DNA of 64,000 nt from Arthrobacter sp. AL12 (lineage in GTDB: Bacteria > Actinomycetota > Actinomycetes > Actinomycetales > Micrococcaceae). Shown in pieces: positions 23,720 through 32,095 of the stretch. Under the pieces are notes generated by a model, which was not told where the DNA came from, searched no databases, and worked only from the letters and a program-made list of their open reading frames with translations. The DNA lies in the NCBI RefSeq assembly GCF_029960645.1, contig NZ_JASBQY010000020.1, forward strand, positions 1-64,000, written 5' to 3'. The translations under genes were made by a program, and so were the position numbers. Position 1 is the stretch's first letter; each line of letters opens with the position of its first letter.

Positions 23720-23929
23720 TCAGCGAGGAACCGCGGAGACGGCCCATGCCTCGTAGCCTTGGGCTTTGTCGATCATTTTCCGCGGGTTGTTGCCTTCCTG
23801 GGCAAGCCAGAGGATGTTGGAGTCTTTTGTGGCGTGGTCAACGCGACCTGTGCGGACGGTGTGTCCTTGGCGCCGGATTTCCACTGTTGCACCGATCAGG
23901 TGGGACCAGTCGTCATGACGGATGATCAA
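23720..23929 (-). CDS. Small hypothetical protein, 69 aa
   Basis: TTG 23929 is chosen because AAAGGAAC lies just upstream; the open frame extends further only as an antisense-type reading of pdxS. The product (LIIRHDDWSHLIGATVEIRRQGHTVRTGRVDHATKDSNILWLAQEGNNPRKMIDKAQGYEAW) looks like a small beta-barrel domain. No family recognised. It follows pdxS on the same strand and could be its distal operon partner or a plasmid-backbone gene at the island junction. Confidence 0.6.
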   Translation of the reverse strand: MIIRHDDWSHLIGATVEIRRQGHTVRTGRVDHATKDSNILWLAQEGNNPRKMIDKAQGYEAWAVSAVPR

Positions 23930-23954
23930 GTTCGTTCCTTTCAGAGTGTTGCTG

Positions 23955-24854
23955 TCACCAGCCGCGTTCGGCGAGGCGGTGCGGGGCCGGGATTTCTTCG
24001 ACGTTGATGCCGACCATGGCCTCGCCCAGGCTGCGGGAGGCCTTGGCGATCTCGTCCGGGTCATCGAAGTACGCGGTTGCTCTGACGACGGCGGCAGCGC
24101 GCTGGGCCGGGTTGCCGGACTTGAAGATACCGGAGCCGACGAAGACGCCGTCGGCGCCGAGCTGCATCATCATCGCGGCATCGGCCGGCGTGGCGATGCC
24201 GCCGGCGGTGAACAGCACCACCGGAAGCTTGCCAGCGGCGGCCACTTCCTTGACCAGTTCGTACGGGGCCTGCAGTTCCTTGGCGGCGACGTAGAGCTCG
24301 TCCTCGGCCATGCCGGCAAGCTTCTTGATTTCCGAACGGATCTGGCGCATGTGGGTGGTGGCGTTGGAGACGTCGCCGGTGCCGGCTTCACCCTTGGATC
24401 GGATCATGGCCGCGCCCTCGTTGATGCGGCGCAGGGCCTCGCCGAGGTTGGTGGCGCCGCAGACGAAGGGAACCTTGAAGTTCCACTTGTCGATGTGGTT
24501 CGCGTAGTCGGCCGGGGTGAGGACCTCGGACTCGTCGATGTAGTCCACGCCGAGGGTCTGGATGACCTGGGCTTCGACGAAGTGGCCGATCCGGACCTTC
24601 GCCATGACCGGGATGGACACTGCGCCGATGATCGCCTCAATCATGTCCGGATCGGACATGCGGGACACGCCGCCCTGGGCGCGGATGTCGGCCGGAACGC
24701 GTTCCAGCGCCATGACTGCAACGGCTCCGGCATCCTCGGCAATGAGGGCCTGCTCGACGTTGACGACGTCCATGATGACGCCGCCCTTGAGCATCTCCGC
24801 CATGCCGCGCTTGACTCGGTTGCTGCCCGTAACCCGGGGAAGTGGCTGATTCAC
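23955..24854 (-). CDS. pdxS: Pyridoxal 5'-phosphate synthase lyase subunit PdxS
   Basis: 299 aa from GTG 24854 (AAAGAGA upstream). Full-length match to PdxS: [52 protein letters not shown]-like opening, [15 protein letters not shown], and the phosphate-binding [27 protein letters not shown]. Condenses ribose 5-phosphate, glyceraldehyde 3-phosphate and ammonia to PLP. The glutaminase partner PdxT is not in the window, so here it may use free ammonia or chromosomal PdxT. PLP is the cofactor of GlyA in this island, which rationalises its presence. Confidence 0.95.
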   Translation of the reverse strand: [299 protein letters not shown]

Positions 24855-24934
24855 TGGATGTCTCTTTCGTTGTTGTGGTGGTGACAGAAGCCAGCATGAG
24901 ACGGCTATCGACCGACGTGCCGGTGGACGCGTAG

Positions 24935-25819
24935 CTATTTCAGGACGACGGTCCGGTTGCCCTGGAGGAAGACGCGTCCCTCGCAGTGCCAGCGGACGGC
25001 GTTGGAGAGTGCTTTGCGCTCGGTGTCCCGTCCGGCGGCGACGAGGTCCTCGGCGGTGTAGGTGTGGTCTACCTCCACCACCTGCTGGGAGATGATCGGG
25101 CCCTCGTCGAGCTCCGCGTTGACGTAGTGGGCGGTGGCGCCGACGGTCTTCACGCCGCGGGCGTGTGCCTGATGGTAGGGCTTGGCGCCCTTGAAGCTGG
25201 GCAGGAAGGAGTGGTGGATGTTGATGGCCCGGCCGTCCAGGCGGCGGGTGAGATCGTCGCTGAGGACCTGCATGTAACGCGCCAGAACCACGAGTTCGAC
25301 ATCCAACCGGTCGACGAGTTCCATCAGGCTCTCCTCGGCCGCCGGCTTGGTGTCTGCCGTGACGGGCACGTGGAAGAAGGGGATGCCGTGCCATTCCACG
25401 ATCCCGCGGTGGTCCGGATGGTTCGAGACGACCCCGACAATATCGATGGGCAGCTCGCCGATGCGGGCGCGGAACAGCAAGTCGTTGAGGCAGTGCTCGA
25501 ATTTGGACACCATGATCAGGACCCGGCATTTCGTCCCCGCGGCCCGCAGGTGCCACTGCATACCAAATCTTTCGGCCACGGGACCGAAAGCCTCCCGGAG
25601 CGATTCGAGGGTGGCCGGCCCGCCGGGGGAGTCCCCGGACGAGGCAAAGTGGAGCCGCATGAAGAAATGGCCGTCGTCCTGGGAATCGAATTGCTTGCTC
25701 TCCAGGATGTCGCAGCCCTCTTCCAGCAGGAATCCGGACACAGCGTGCACGATTCCCCGGGTCTCCGGGCAATCGAGGGTCAGAACGAAGTCAGCGGCCG
25801 TGCTATTCAAGGTATCCAC
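24935..25819 (-). CDS. purU: Formyltetrahydrofolate deformylase
   Basis: 294 aa from GTG 25819. N-terminal ACT domain (about 10-95: LDCPETRGIVHAVSGFLLEEGCDILESKQF), then the formyltransferase-fold hydrolase domain with NIHHSFLPSFKGAKPYHQA and ATAHYVNAELDEGPIISQ, which carry the catalytic Asn/His/Asp set. Hydrolyses 10-formyl-THF to formate and THF. In serine/sarcosine catabolic clusters it regenerates THF for the sarcosine oxidase, which charges THF with one-carbon units. Same strand as sox operon, downstream of the sdaA relic. Confidence 0.95.
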   Translation of the reverse strand: MDTLNSTAADFVLTLDCPETRGIVHAVSGFLLEEGCDILESKQFDSQDDGHFFMRLHFASSGDSPGGPATLESLREAFGPVAERFGMQWHLRAAGTKCRVLIMVSKFEHCLNDLLFRARIGELPIDIVGVVSNHPDHRGIVEWHGIPFFHVPVTADTKPAAEESLMELVDRLDVELVVLARYMQVLSDDLTRRLDGRAINIHHSFLPSFKGAKPYHQAHARGVKTVGATAHYVNAELDEGPIISQQVVEVDHTYTAEDLVAAGRDTERKALSNAVRWHCEGRVFLQGNRTVVLK

Positions 25820-25822
25820 GGG

Positions 25823-25999
25823 TCAGCACTCGATCACGTTCACGGCCAGGCCTCCGCGGGAGGTTTCCTTGTACTTGGTCTTCATGTCCGCTCCTGTCTC
25901 ACGCATGGTCTTGATCGCTTTGTCCAGCGATACTTTGTGGCTGCCGTACCCCTGCAGGCACAGGTCGGCGGCGTTGATGGCCTTCACACTGGCGATGGT
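25823..25999 (-). pseudogene. 3' relic of a second L-serine dehydratase gene
   Basis: The minus strand translates to the last 55-60 residues of SdaA (VKAINAADLCLQGYGSHKV, then TMRETGADMKTKYKETSRGG and the terminal NVIEC stop). It closely matches the C-terminus of the intact copy at 26656 with scattered substitutions. Homology stops at about 25999; beyond it the glutathione-peroxidase gene begins. No start, far too short: a remnant of recombination between two diverged copies. Its stop is 3 bp from the purU start. Confidence 0.85.
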
Positions 26000-26015
26000 G
26001 CGGAGTCAATCCGTG

Positions 26016-26501
26016 TCATGCGAGGGCCCCCTGCACGGCGCCAATGACTTCGGGTGATTCAGGAGCCATCGTCGAGGCAAAGCGCGCTACAACCCCACCG
26101 TCGCGGTTCACTAGAAACTTCTCGAAATTCCACTGCACCTGCTCCGGAAGATCGGGATTTCTGAACTTGGTTAGTTCCGCGTAGAGCGGGTGCTGGTCTT
26201 CGCCATGGACGTCTGCCTTGGCAGTCATCGGGAACGTCACACCGAAGTTGCGTTCGCAGAACTCGGCGATCTCGGCGTCGGCCCCCGGCTCCTGCCCGGC
26301 AAACTGATGGCACGGGATCCCCAGCACCGCGAATCCCTGCTCCCGGAACTTGTTGTGCAGCGCCTCTAGTCCTGCGTACTGCGGCGTGTGTCCGCAATGG
26401 GACGCGACGTTCACCACCAGTACCACCTCCCCCTTGAAGCGGCCGAAGTCAGCGTCCGTTCCGTCGATAAGGGTAAGGGGAATGGAGTGCAGAGCGGTCA
26501 T
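26016..26501 (-). CDS. Glutathione peroxidase-like (thiol) peroxidase
   Basis: 161 aa from ATG 26501 (GAGG 7 bases upstream). Catalytic tetrad visible: Cys36 in NVASHCGHTPQY, Gln70 in CHQFAGQEPG, Trp124-Asn125 in WNFEKFLV. The usual PCNQF reads PCHQF. Bacterial Cys-type members reduce H2O2/organic peroxides, often with thioredoxin. Sarcosine oxidase in the adjacent operon makes H2O2, so detoxification is a sensible role. It lies between the sdaA relic and intact sdaA, i.e. possibly inserted there by the duplication event. Confidence 0.88.
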   Translation of the reverse strand: MTALHSIPLTLIDGTDADFGRFKGEVVLVVNVASHCGHTPQYAGLEALHNKFREQGFAVLGIPCHQFAGQEPGADAEIAEFCERNFGVTFPMTAKADVHGEDQHPLYAELTKFRNPDLPEQVQWNFEKFLVNRDGGVVARFASTMAPESPEVIGAVQGALA

Positions 26502-26655
26502 GAGGCATCCTCGCAAAGTTGTTGATCCGAAGCGGCATCCCGGAAACGGCGCCGCCGCTCGTTTGGCACCACCGCACGTGGAACTGCATGGTTCCCTGCA
26601 CGCCGAACGCCTGCCCCTTGCCGCGGCGGGATCCCGACTAAGTGGCCATCATGGC

Positions 26656-28071
26656 TCAACATTCGATGACGTTCACGGCGAGGCCTCCGCGGGAGGTTTC
26701 CTTGTACTTGGTTTTCATGTCCGCTCCTGTTTCGCGCATGGTTTTGATGGCTTTGTCCAGCGACACTTTGTGGCTGCCGTCGCCGTGAAGGCACAGGCGG
26801 GCGGCGTTGATGGCCTTGACGCTGGCGATGGCGTTGCGTTCGATGCAGGGGATCTGCACCAGACCGCCGACGGGGTCGCAGGTCAGGCCGAGGTTGTGCT
26901 CGATCCCGACTTCGGCGGCGTTTTCCACCTGTTCCGGGGTGCCGCCCAGGACTTCGCACAGTCCGGCTGCGGCCATGGAGCAGGCCGAGCCGACTTCCCC
27001 CTGGCAGCCGACCTCCGCGCCGGAGATGGAGGCGTTGATCTTGAACAGGATTCCGACGGCGGCGGCTGTGAGCAGGAAGCGGATGACGCCGTCGTCGTTG
27101 GCTCCGGGGACGAACTTGACGTAGTAGTGCAGGACGGCCGGCACGATCCCAGCGGCGCCGTTGGTGGGGGCGGTGACGATCCGCCCGCCTGCGGCGTTTT
27201 CCTCGTTGACGGCGAGGGCGAACAGGTTCACCCATTCCATGGCGAGCAGCGGGTCCGCGGGCACCTGGACCGGGGACGAATTCCTCGCTTCGGCTTCGGC
27301 GTTGACGGCGAATGCTGCCAGCGTCCGGAACAATGCCGGGGCACGGCGTTTGACGTTCAGCCCGCCGGGCAGGATTCCCTCGGCGGCGCAGCCGTTCTCG
27401 ACGCACTGGCGCATGACCGCCCACAGGGCCAGGAGCCTGTCCCGGAGTTCGGCTTCGCTGCGCCAAGTGAGTTCGTTGGCGAGCATCACGTCGGCGATGG
27501 ACATGTTCTCGCGGGCGCAGATTTCCAGGAGTTCGTCGCCTGTCGTGAAGGGGTAGGGCAGCACCGTGTCGTCGGCCACGACCTGGTCAGCGCCCTGGGC
27601 GGTGCCGTCGACGACGAATCCGCCCCCGATGGAGTAATAGCTCCGTTCGCTGAGGACCGTACCGGTGTGGTCCAGGGCGCGGAAGGTCATGCCGTTGGGG
27701 TGGGCCGGGAGGGATTTGCGGCGGTGCAGCACCACGTCCTCGTCCCAGTTGAAGTCCACCCTGTGTTCCCCGCCGATCCGGATTTCGGCGTCGAGGGCGG
27801 CGGCGGCGACCTGGTCGTCCGCGGTGGCGGTGTCCACCGTGTCCGGGTCCTGGCCCTGGAGGCCCAGGACCACGGCCTTGTCAGAGCCGTGGCCCCGGCC
27901 GGTGGCACCGAGGGAGCCGAAAAGTTCGGCCTGGACCCTCGTGGTGGCGCTCAGCTGTCCGTCGCTCTTGAGTCCGTCGGCGAACCGTTTGGCTGCCCGC
28001 ATCGGGCCGACCGTGTGGGAGGAGGACGGCCCGATGCCAACAGAAAACAGGTCCAGGACGCTGAGCGCCAT
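26656..28071 (-). CDS. sdaA: L-serine ammonia-lyase (iron-sulfur)
   Basis: 471 aa, ATG sharing a base with the soxG stop (TGATG). One-chain SdaA: N-terminal beta domain opening SVLDLFSVGIGPSSSHTVGPMRAA; catalytic C-terminal domain with FKINASISGAEVGCQGEVGSACSMAAAGL, LTCDPVGGLVQIPCIERN and the terminal Cys (NVIEC). These cysteines are the [4Fe-4S] ligands and the C-terminal 'tail in mouth' residue of the family. Converts serine from GlyA into pyruvate and ammonia, the exit of the creatinine/sarcosine route. Confidence 0.95.
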   Translation of the reverse strand: MALSVLDLFSVGIGPSSSHTVGPMRAAKRFADGLKSDGQLSATTRVQAELFGSLGATGRGHGSDKAVVLGLQGQDPDTVDTATADDQVAAAALDAEIRIGGEHRVDFNWDEDVVLHRRKSLPAHPNGMTFRALDHTGTVLSERSYYSIGGGFVVDGTAQGADQVVADDTVLPYPFTTGDELLEICARENMSIADVMLANELTWRSEAELRDRLLALWAVMRQCVENGCAAEGILPGGLNVKRRAPALFRTLAAFAVNAEAEARNSSPVQVPADPLLAMEWVNLFALAVNEENAAGGRIVTAPTNGAAGIVPAVLHYYVKFVPGANDDGVIRFLLTAAAVGILFKINASISGAEVGCQGEVGSACSMAAAGLCEVLGGTPEQVENAAEVGIEHNLGLTCDPVGGLVQIPCIERNAIASVKAINAARLCLHGDGSHKVSLDKAIKTMRETGADMKTKYKETSRGGLAVNVIEC

Positions 28072-28706
28072 CAGGGGACCTCGGGGGACGCGTACTCGCG
28101 CATCGCGTCAAGAAGCCAGCGGCCCAGGAACTCCGCGAACGAGGCCCGGGGGAAGAGCCGGAAGCTGTTCTCTGCGGTCTTCTGCAGCACCACGGGGATG
28201 TTGCCGACTTCGGTGGTCAGCGCCGTTCCCGGGGTGAAGCTGCGGGGGTGCAGGTCCAGGGCGCAGCCTTTTTCCAGGACGGCCCGGGCGCGCGGGCCTG
28301 AGAGCTCGAACGTGGTGCGGTTGGCGGAGAGGTCCACCACCTGGCCCGGGGCGTCGCCAAGTGCTTCCATGAGGGAGCCGATGAGGTTGCCGCCCAGGGA
28401 ATCGTGGGCAGCTTCCGGTGCCACTGCCATGAACTCGGACGGTCCGAGCCAGAGGACGCTGATGCTGTCCGTGCCGGTCACTTCGCCGCAGTGTGCCGGC
28501 AGCCCGCCGGTCACGGCTGCGATCCGTGATCCGGCCTCGGAACGGGGGTCCACGCGAACTCCGGCCATCGTCTGGAACGGACCTTCGTTGAGGACCACCT
28601 TGCCCGGGACGGAGCCGGCCGCCAGCGCTTCGGTCAGGTGGTAGGCGGGGCTGCGGCGAATGTCCCGGAGTCCATTGATGCCTGTCAGTGCTGCTGTATT
28701 AGCCAT
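28071..28706 (-). CDS. soxG: Sarcosine oxidase gamma subunit
   Basis: 211 aa from ATG 28706, overlapping the soxA 3' end by 8 bp. Matches the heterotetrameric sarcosine oxidase gamma subunit (folate-binding-domain-like): GKVVLNEGPFQTMAGVRVDPRSEAGSRIA, VLWLGPSEFMAVAP, VVDLSANRTTFELSGPRARAVLEKGCALDLHP. Structural subunit of the flavoenzyme that oxidatively demethylates sarcosine. Reads in the typical order soxB-D-A-G. Confidence 0.92.
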   Translation of the reverse strand: MANTAALTGINGLRDIRRSPAYHLTEALAAGSVPGKVVLNEGPFQTMAGVRVDPRSEAGSRIAAVTGGLPAHCGEVTGTDSISVLWLGPSEFMAVAPEAAHDSLGGNLIGSLMEALGDAPGQVVDLSANRTTFELSGPRARAVLEKGCALDLHPRSFTPGTALTTEVGNIPVVLQKTAENSFRLFPRASFAEFLGRWLLDAMREYASPEVP

Positions 28707-31662
28707 CTTTGCGGGTCCCTTCAGAGTCAAAAAGTACGGTTTCTGAGACAACAACGTCCACCAGCTGGTCGCCGACGGCAGCCACGAGGGTCTCACCGAT
28801 GCGGTTGCGGCCGTTCTTGATCAGGGCCAGGGCAAACGACCTGCCCAGGGCGGCGCTGTGGTAGCTCGAGGTCACGAATCCCTGCATGGGGACCGGACCG
28901 TAGGCGGGGTTGACGGTGATGCCCTGCTCCACAAGCTGGGTGCCTTCGGGGAGCCGGATCGTGCCGTCCACAGGAAGGACGCTGACCAGGTGCTTCCGGT
29001 CGGTGCGGGCGGCATCCTTCCGAGTGTAGGAGCGCTTGCCGATGAAGTCCTTGACCTTGGAGACCACCCACTCCATGCCGGCATCCTGCGGGGTGACGGT
29101 CCCGTCGGTGTCCTGCCCGACGATCGGGTAGCCCTTCTCCGCGCGCAGGACGTGCATGGTTTCGGTGCCGTACGGGGTGATGTTGAACTCCGCGCCGGCC
29201 GCGGCCACGGCTTCCCAGGTGTTCAGCCCGTACCAGGATGGGATGTTGATTTCGTAGGCCAGTTCGCCGGAGAACGAGATCCGGCAGATCCGGGCCCGGA
29301 CGCCGGAGGCGAGGGTGGTTTCCTTGAACGTCATGAACGGGAACGCCTCGGCGTCCAGGCCGCCGTTGGCCGCCAGTTCAGGAGCCAGCTTCGCCACGAC
29401 GGCCCGGGATTTGGGTCCGACGACGGCGATGGTGGACCACTGTTCGGTCACCGAGGTGCAGTGCACGTCCAGGTCCGGCCATTCGGTCTGCAGCCATTCC
29501 TCCAGCCAGTCGAGGACCTTCGCGGCGCCGCCGGTGGTGGTTGTCATGAAGTAGCGATCCTCGTCGAGGCGCAGGGTCACGCCGTCGTCGAAAATCATGC
29601 CGTCTGCCATGCACATCACGCCGTAGCGGGCGGAACCCGGGGCGAGCTTCTTGAACGCGTTGGTGTAGATCCGGTTGAGGAACTCCCCGGCGTCCTTGCC
29701 GCGGATTTCGATCTTGCCCAGCGTGGTGGCGTCCATAAAGCCTACGGAGTCGCGGACGGCAGCGCATTCGCGCAGCACTGCGGCGTCCATGTCCTCCCCG
29801 GCCTGCGGGTAGTACCAGGGGCGCTTCCACTGCCCGACGTCCTCGAACAGGGCACCCTGGGCGACGTGCCACGGGTGGATGGAGGTGACGCGGGCGGGGT
29901 CGAACAGTTCACCGCGCTGGCGTCCGGCGAGAGCCGCGAACGCCACCGGGGTGAACGGTGCCCGGTAGGTGGTGGTGCCGATGTCGCCGATTCCGCGCGA
30001 TGCTTCCCCTGCCTGGCGGAGCGCGGCGGCGATGACGCCGATCGCGTTGACGCCGGAGGTCTTGCCCTGGTCGTTGGCGGTGCTGATCGAGGTGTAGCGC
30101 TTGATGTGTTCCACGGACCGCATGCCGGCTCCGGTGGAACGCAGCACGTCGGCTACAGACTGGTCACGCTGGAAGTCCACGAAGTGGTGGTGCCAGTCAT
30201 CCGGCGTGCCTTCCTGGCCCGGGACCAGCCACAGCTGCCGGGTCGGGGCGGAGGCTTTCGGTTCCGAAAAGACCAGCGGATCGACGACTGCGCCAGCATT
30301 TTCAGGGCTGAAGCCTGCGGCGGCGGCTGCCGATGCTCCGGCTGAGATGCCCTCGGCCACGCACTCCGCGAGTTCGAAGCTGCCCCGGCCGGAGCCGATG
30401 GTCTGCTGGTTCGGGACCACGGTGCTCGGCACGAAAGCGGCGAGCTCGTCGTCCCAACGCAGCTTGCCCTGCCGCTGGGAGTGGAGGTGGACGAGCGGGC
30501 TCCAGCCACCGGAAACGGCCAGCAGATCGCAGGGGACCTCTTCGACGCCGGAGGTGAGATCGCCGTCTTCGTTGATGCTGCGGACGGTGACGGCGTTGAG
30601 CCGGCCGTCGCCGGAGTCCGAGGCGGTGGTGTTGGCAACGGCGCTGCCGATCAGCACCCGGGTGCCTGCTTCGACGGCGGCCGCAGCAACGTCCGTGAGC
30701 TTGGCACGGGCGTCGACGATGGCGGCGACCTTGACGCCGGCGGCCTGCAGGTCTGCAGCCAGGGCGTAGGCGCTGTCATTGGTGGTGCTGATGACAACGC
30801 GCTGCCCGGCCGCGACGGCGTAGCGGTTGAGATAGCTGCGGACGGCCGAGGCGAGCATGATGCCGGGGCGGTCGTTGTTCTCGAAGACCAGCGGGCGTTC
30901 GTGGGCGCCTTGGGCAACCACCACCTGGTTGGCGCGCACGTGCCAGATCCGCTGCCGGGAAACGCCGGGGGCGGCCGGGCTGGAGAGGTGGTCGGTGCGG
31001 CTCTGGACGGCGATGACGTAGTTGGCGTCGTAGGCGCCGAAGGCGGATGTCCTGTTCAGGACGGTGCTTTCGGCCCCCGAGACGAGTTCCGCTTCCACAT
31101 CCGCTACCCATTCCAGGGCCGGCTTGCCTTCGATGATCTCAGCCAGCTCAGGTGCGGTGGAGCCGGAAAGAAGGGATCCGCCCAGTTCGGGCTGGTCGTC
31201 CATGAGGATCACGCGGGCGCCGGTGCGGACCGCCTCGCGGGCTGCGGCGAGGCCGGCGGGGCCGCCACCGATCACCAGGACGTCGGTGTGAACGTACTTC
31301 TTGTCGTACTCGGCGCGGTCCTCCTCCGGGTCCAGCTTGCCCAGGCCGTTGAGGAGTTCTGCCTTTAGGCCGTCCACCAGGGTGACCGTGGTGGCGGGAA
31401 GCATGGACTCGGCCACGTCGCCGGGGAAGCGTGGCGCGATCTTGACCATCGCGTTGGATTCCTCCACGCCTGCCGACATGATGCCCCGGGCCCGGTCCTC
31501 GTAGAGGGAGTTGCCGGCGGCGATCCGGCCGTTCGCGATCAGGGCCGAGGCGAGGGTGTCGCCGGGGTGGCCCGTGAATTCCTCGCCGTCCACGGTGAAA
31601 CGCCAGGAGATGGTGCGGTCGATTCGTCCGCCGGCGGCGAGGCGGGCGTTCTGGGAAGTCAC
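28699..31662 (-). CDS. soxA: Sarcosine oxidase alpha subunit
   Basis: 987 aa, normal for SoxA. An N-terminal 2Fe-2S-fold-like region (FTVDGEEFTGHPGDTLASALIANG) is followed by a dinucleotide-binding motif G132-GGPAGLAAAR (non-covalent NAD site). The C-terminal 400 residues are the GcvT/folate-binding aminomethyltransferase domain (GFMDATTLGKIEIRGKDAGEFLNRIYTN, ...FSGELAYEINIP). Transfers the sarcosine methyl group to THF as methylene-THF. Start overlaps the soxD stop (ATGA). Confidence 0.97.
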   Translation of the reverse strand: MTSQNARLAAGGRIDRTISWRFTVDGEEFTGHPGDTLASALIANGRIAAGNSLYEDRARGIMSAGVEESNAMVKIAPRFPGDVAESMLPATTVTLVDGLKAELLNGLGKLDPEEDRAEYDKKYVHTDVLVIGGGPAGLAAAREAVRTGARVILMDDQPELGGSLLSGSTAPELAEIIEGKPALEWVADVEAELVSGAESTVLNRTSAFGAYDANYVIAVQSRTDHLSSPAAPGVSRQRIWHVRANQVVVAQGAHERPLVFENNDRPGIMLASAVRSYLNRYAVAAGQRVVISTTNDSAYALAADLQAAGVKVAAIVDARAKLTDVAAAAVEAGTRVLIGSAVANTTASDSGDGRLNAVTVRSINEDGDLTSGVEEVPCDLLAVSGGWSPLVHLHSQRQGKLRWDDELAAFVPSTVVPNQQTIGSGRGSFELAECVAEGISAGASAAAAAGFSPENAGAVVDPLVFSEPKASAPTRQLWLVPGQEGTPDDWHHHFVDFQRDQSVADVLRSTGAGMRSVEHIKRYTSISTANDQGKTSGVNAIGVIAAALRQAGEASRGIGDIGTTTYRAPFTPVAFAALAGRQRGELFDPARVTSIHPWHVAQGALFEDVGQWKRPWYYPQAGEDMDAAVLRECAAVRDSVGFMDATTLGKIEIRGKDAGEFLNRIYTNAFKKLAPGSARYGVMCMADGMIFDDGVTLRLDEDRYFMTTTTGGAAKVLDWLEEWLQTEWPDLDVHCTSVTEQWSTIAVVGPKSRAVVAKLAPELAANGGLDAEAFPFMTFKETTLASGVRARICRISFSGELAYEINIPSWYGLNTWEAVAAAGAEFNITPYGTETMHVLRAEKGYPIVGQDTDGTVTPQDAGMEWVVSKVKDFIGKRSYTRKDAARTDRKHLVSVLPVDGTIRLPEGTQLVEQGITVNPAYGPVPMQGFVTSSYHSAALGRSFALALIKNGRNRIGETLVAAVGDQLVDVVVSETVLFDSEGTRKDG

Positions 31663-32081
31663 TTGGTTGCTCCCTTCGGGGCGGTGGCGCTGGCGGGTGT
31701 TGCGGCCGGGGCGATGCTGGAAGCTGAGATGCTGGGCGCGGAGTCCCCGGTTGTGGTGCTGTCAGCAGCGGTGCTGGCAGTGCCGGATTCGGCGGCGGCC
31801 GGGACCGTCACATCGGGCCGGGGCGTGCCCATCGGGTAGATGGCCTGGATGTCGTAGGTGAGCGTGTCGCGCAGCATGTTGAACCACTGGCGGCAGCCGG
31901 TGCTGTGCAGCCAGCGTTCGGCGAAAATGCCTTTGGTGTTGTCGCGGTAGAACAGGAACTGGGCCCATTCCTTGTCATTCAGGGCGTTCGGGTTCTCCGG
32001 GTACGGGACGTGGGCCTGGCCGCCGTAGTGGAATTCGGTCTCGTCCCGGGGGCCGCAGTTGGGGCATGAAATGAGGAGCAT
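31659..32081 (-). CDS. soxD: Sarcosine oxidase delta subunit with low-complexity tail
   Basis: 140 aa. Residues 1-95 are canonical SoxD: zinc-ligand CPNCG at 6-10, then ETEFHYGGQAHVPYP, W-x-x-FLFYRDN-x-KG and HSTGCRQWFN. Residues 95-140 are an Ala/Thr/Ser-rich extension (AAESGTASTAADSTTTGD and onward) not needed for the fold and unusual in length. Small zinc-binding subunit of the heterotetramer. Gap to soxB is 14 bp. Confidence 0.93.
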   Translation of the reverse strand: MLLISCPNCGPRDETEFHYGGQAHVPYPENPNALNDKEWAQFLFYRDNTKGIFAERWLHSTGCRQWFNMLRDTLTYDIQAIYPMGTPRPDVTVPAAAESGTASTAADSTTTGDSAPSISASSIAPAATPASATAPKGATK

Positions 32082-32095
32082 GTCCGTACCTCTTT

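Noticed and set aside
24855..25772. 605-residue fusion extending pdxS through purU
   Set aside because: The upstream half is an out-of-frame reading of purU; PdxS has its own GTG and ribosome-binding site at 24854.
26350..28644. 764-residue plus-strand open frame
   Set aside because: Antisense shadow of sdaA and soxG, which are unambiguous on the minus strand.
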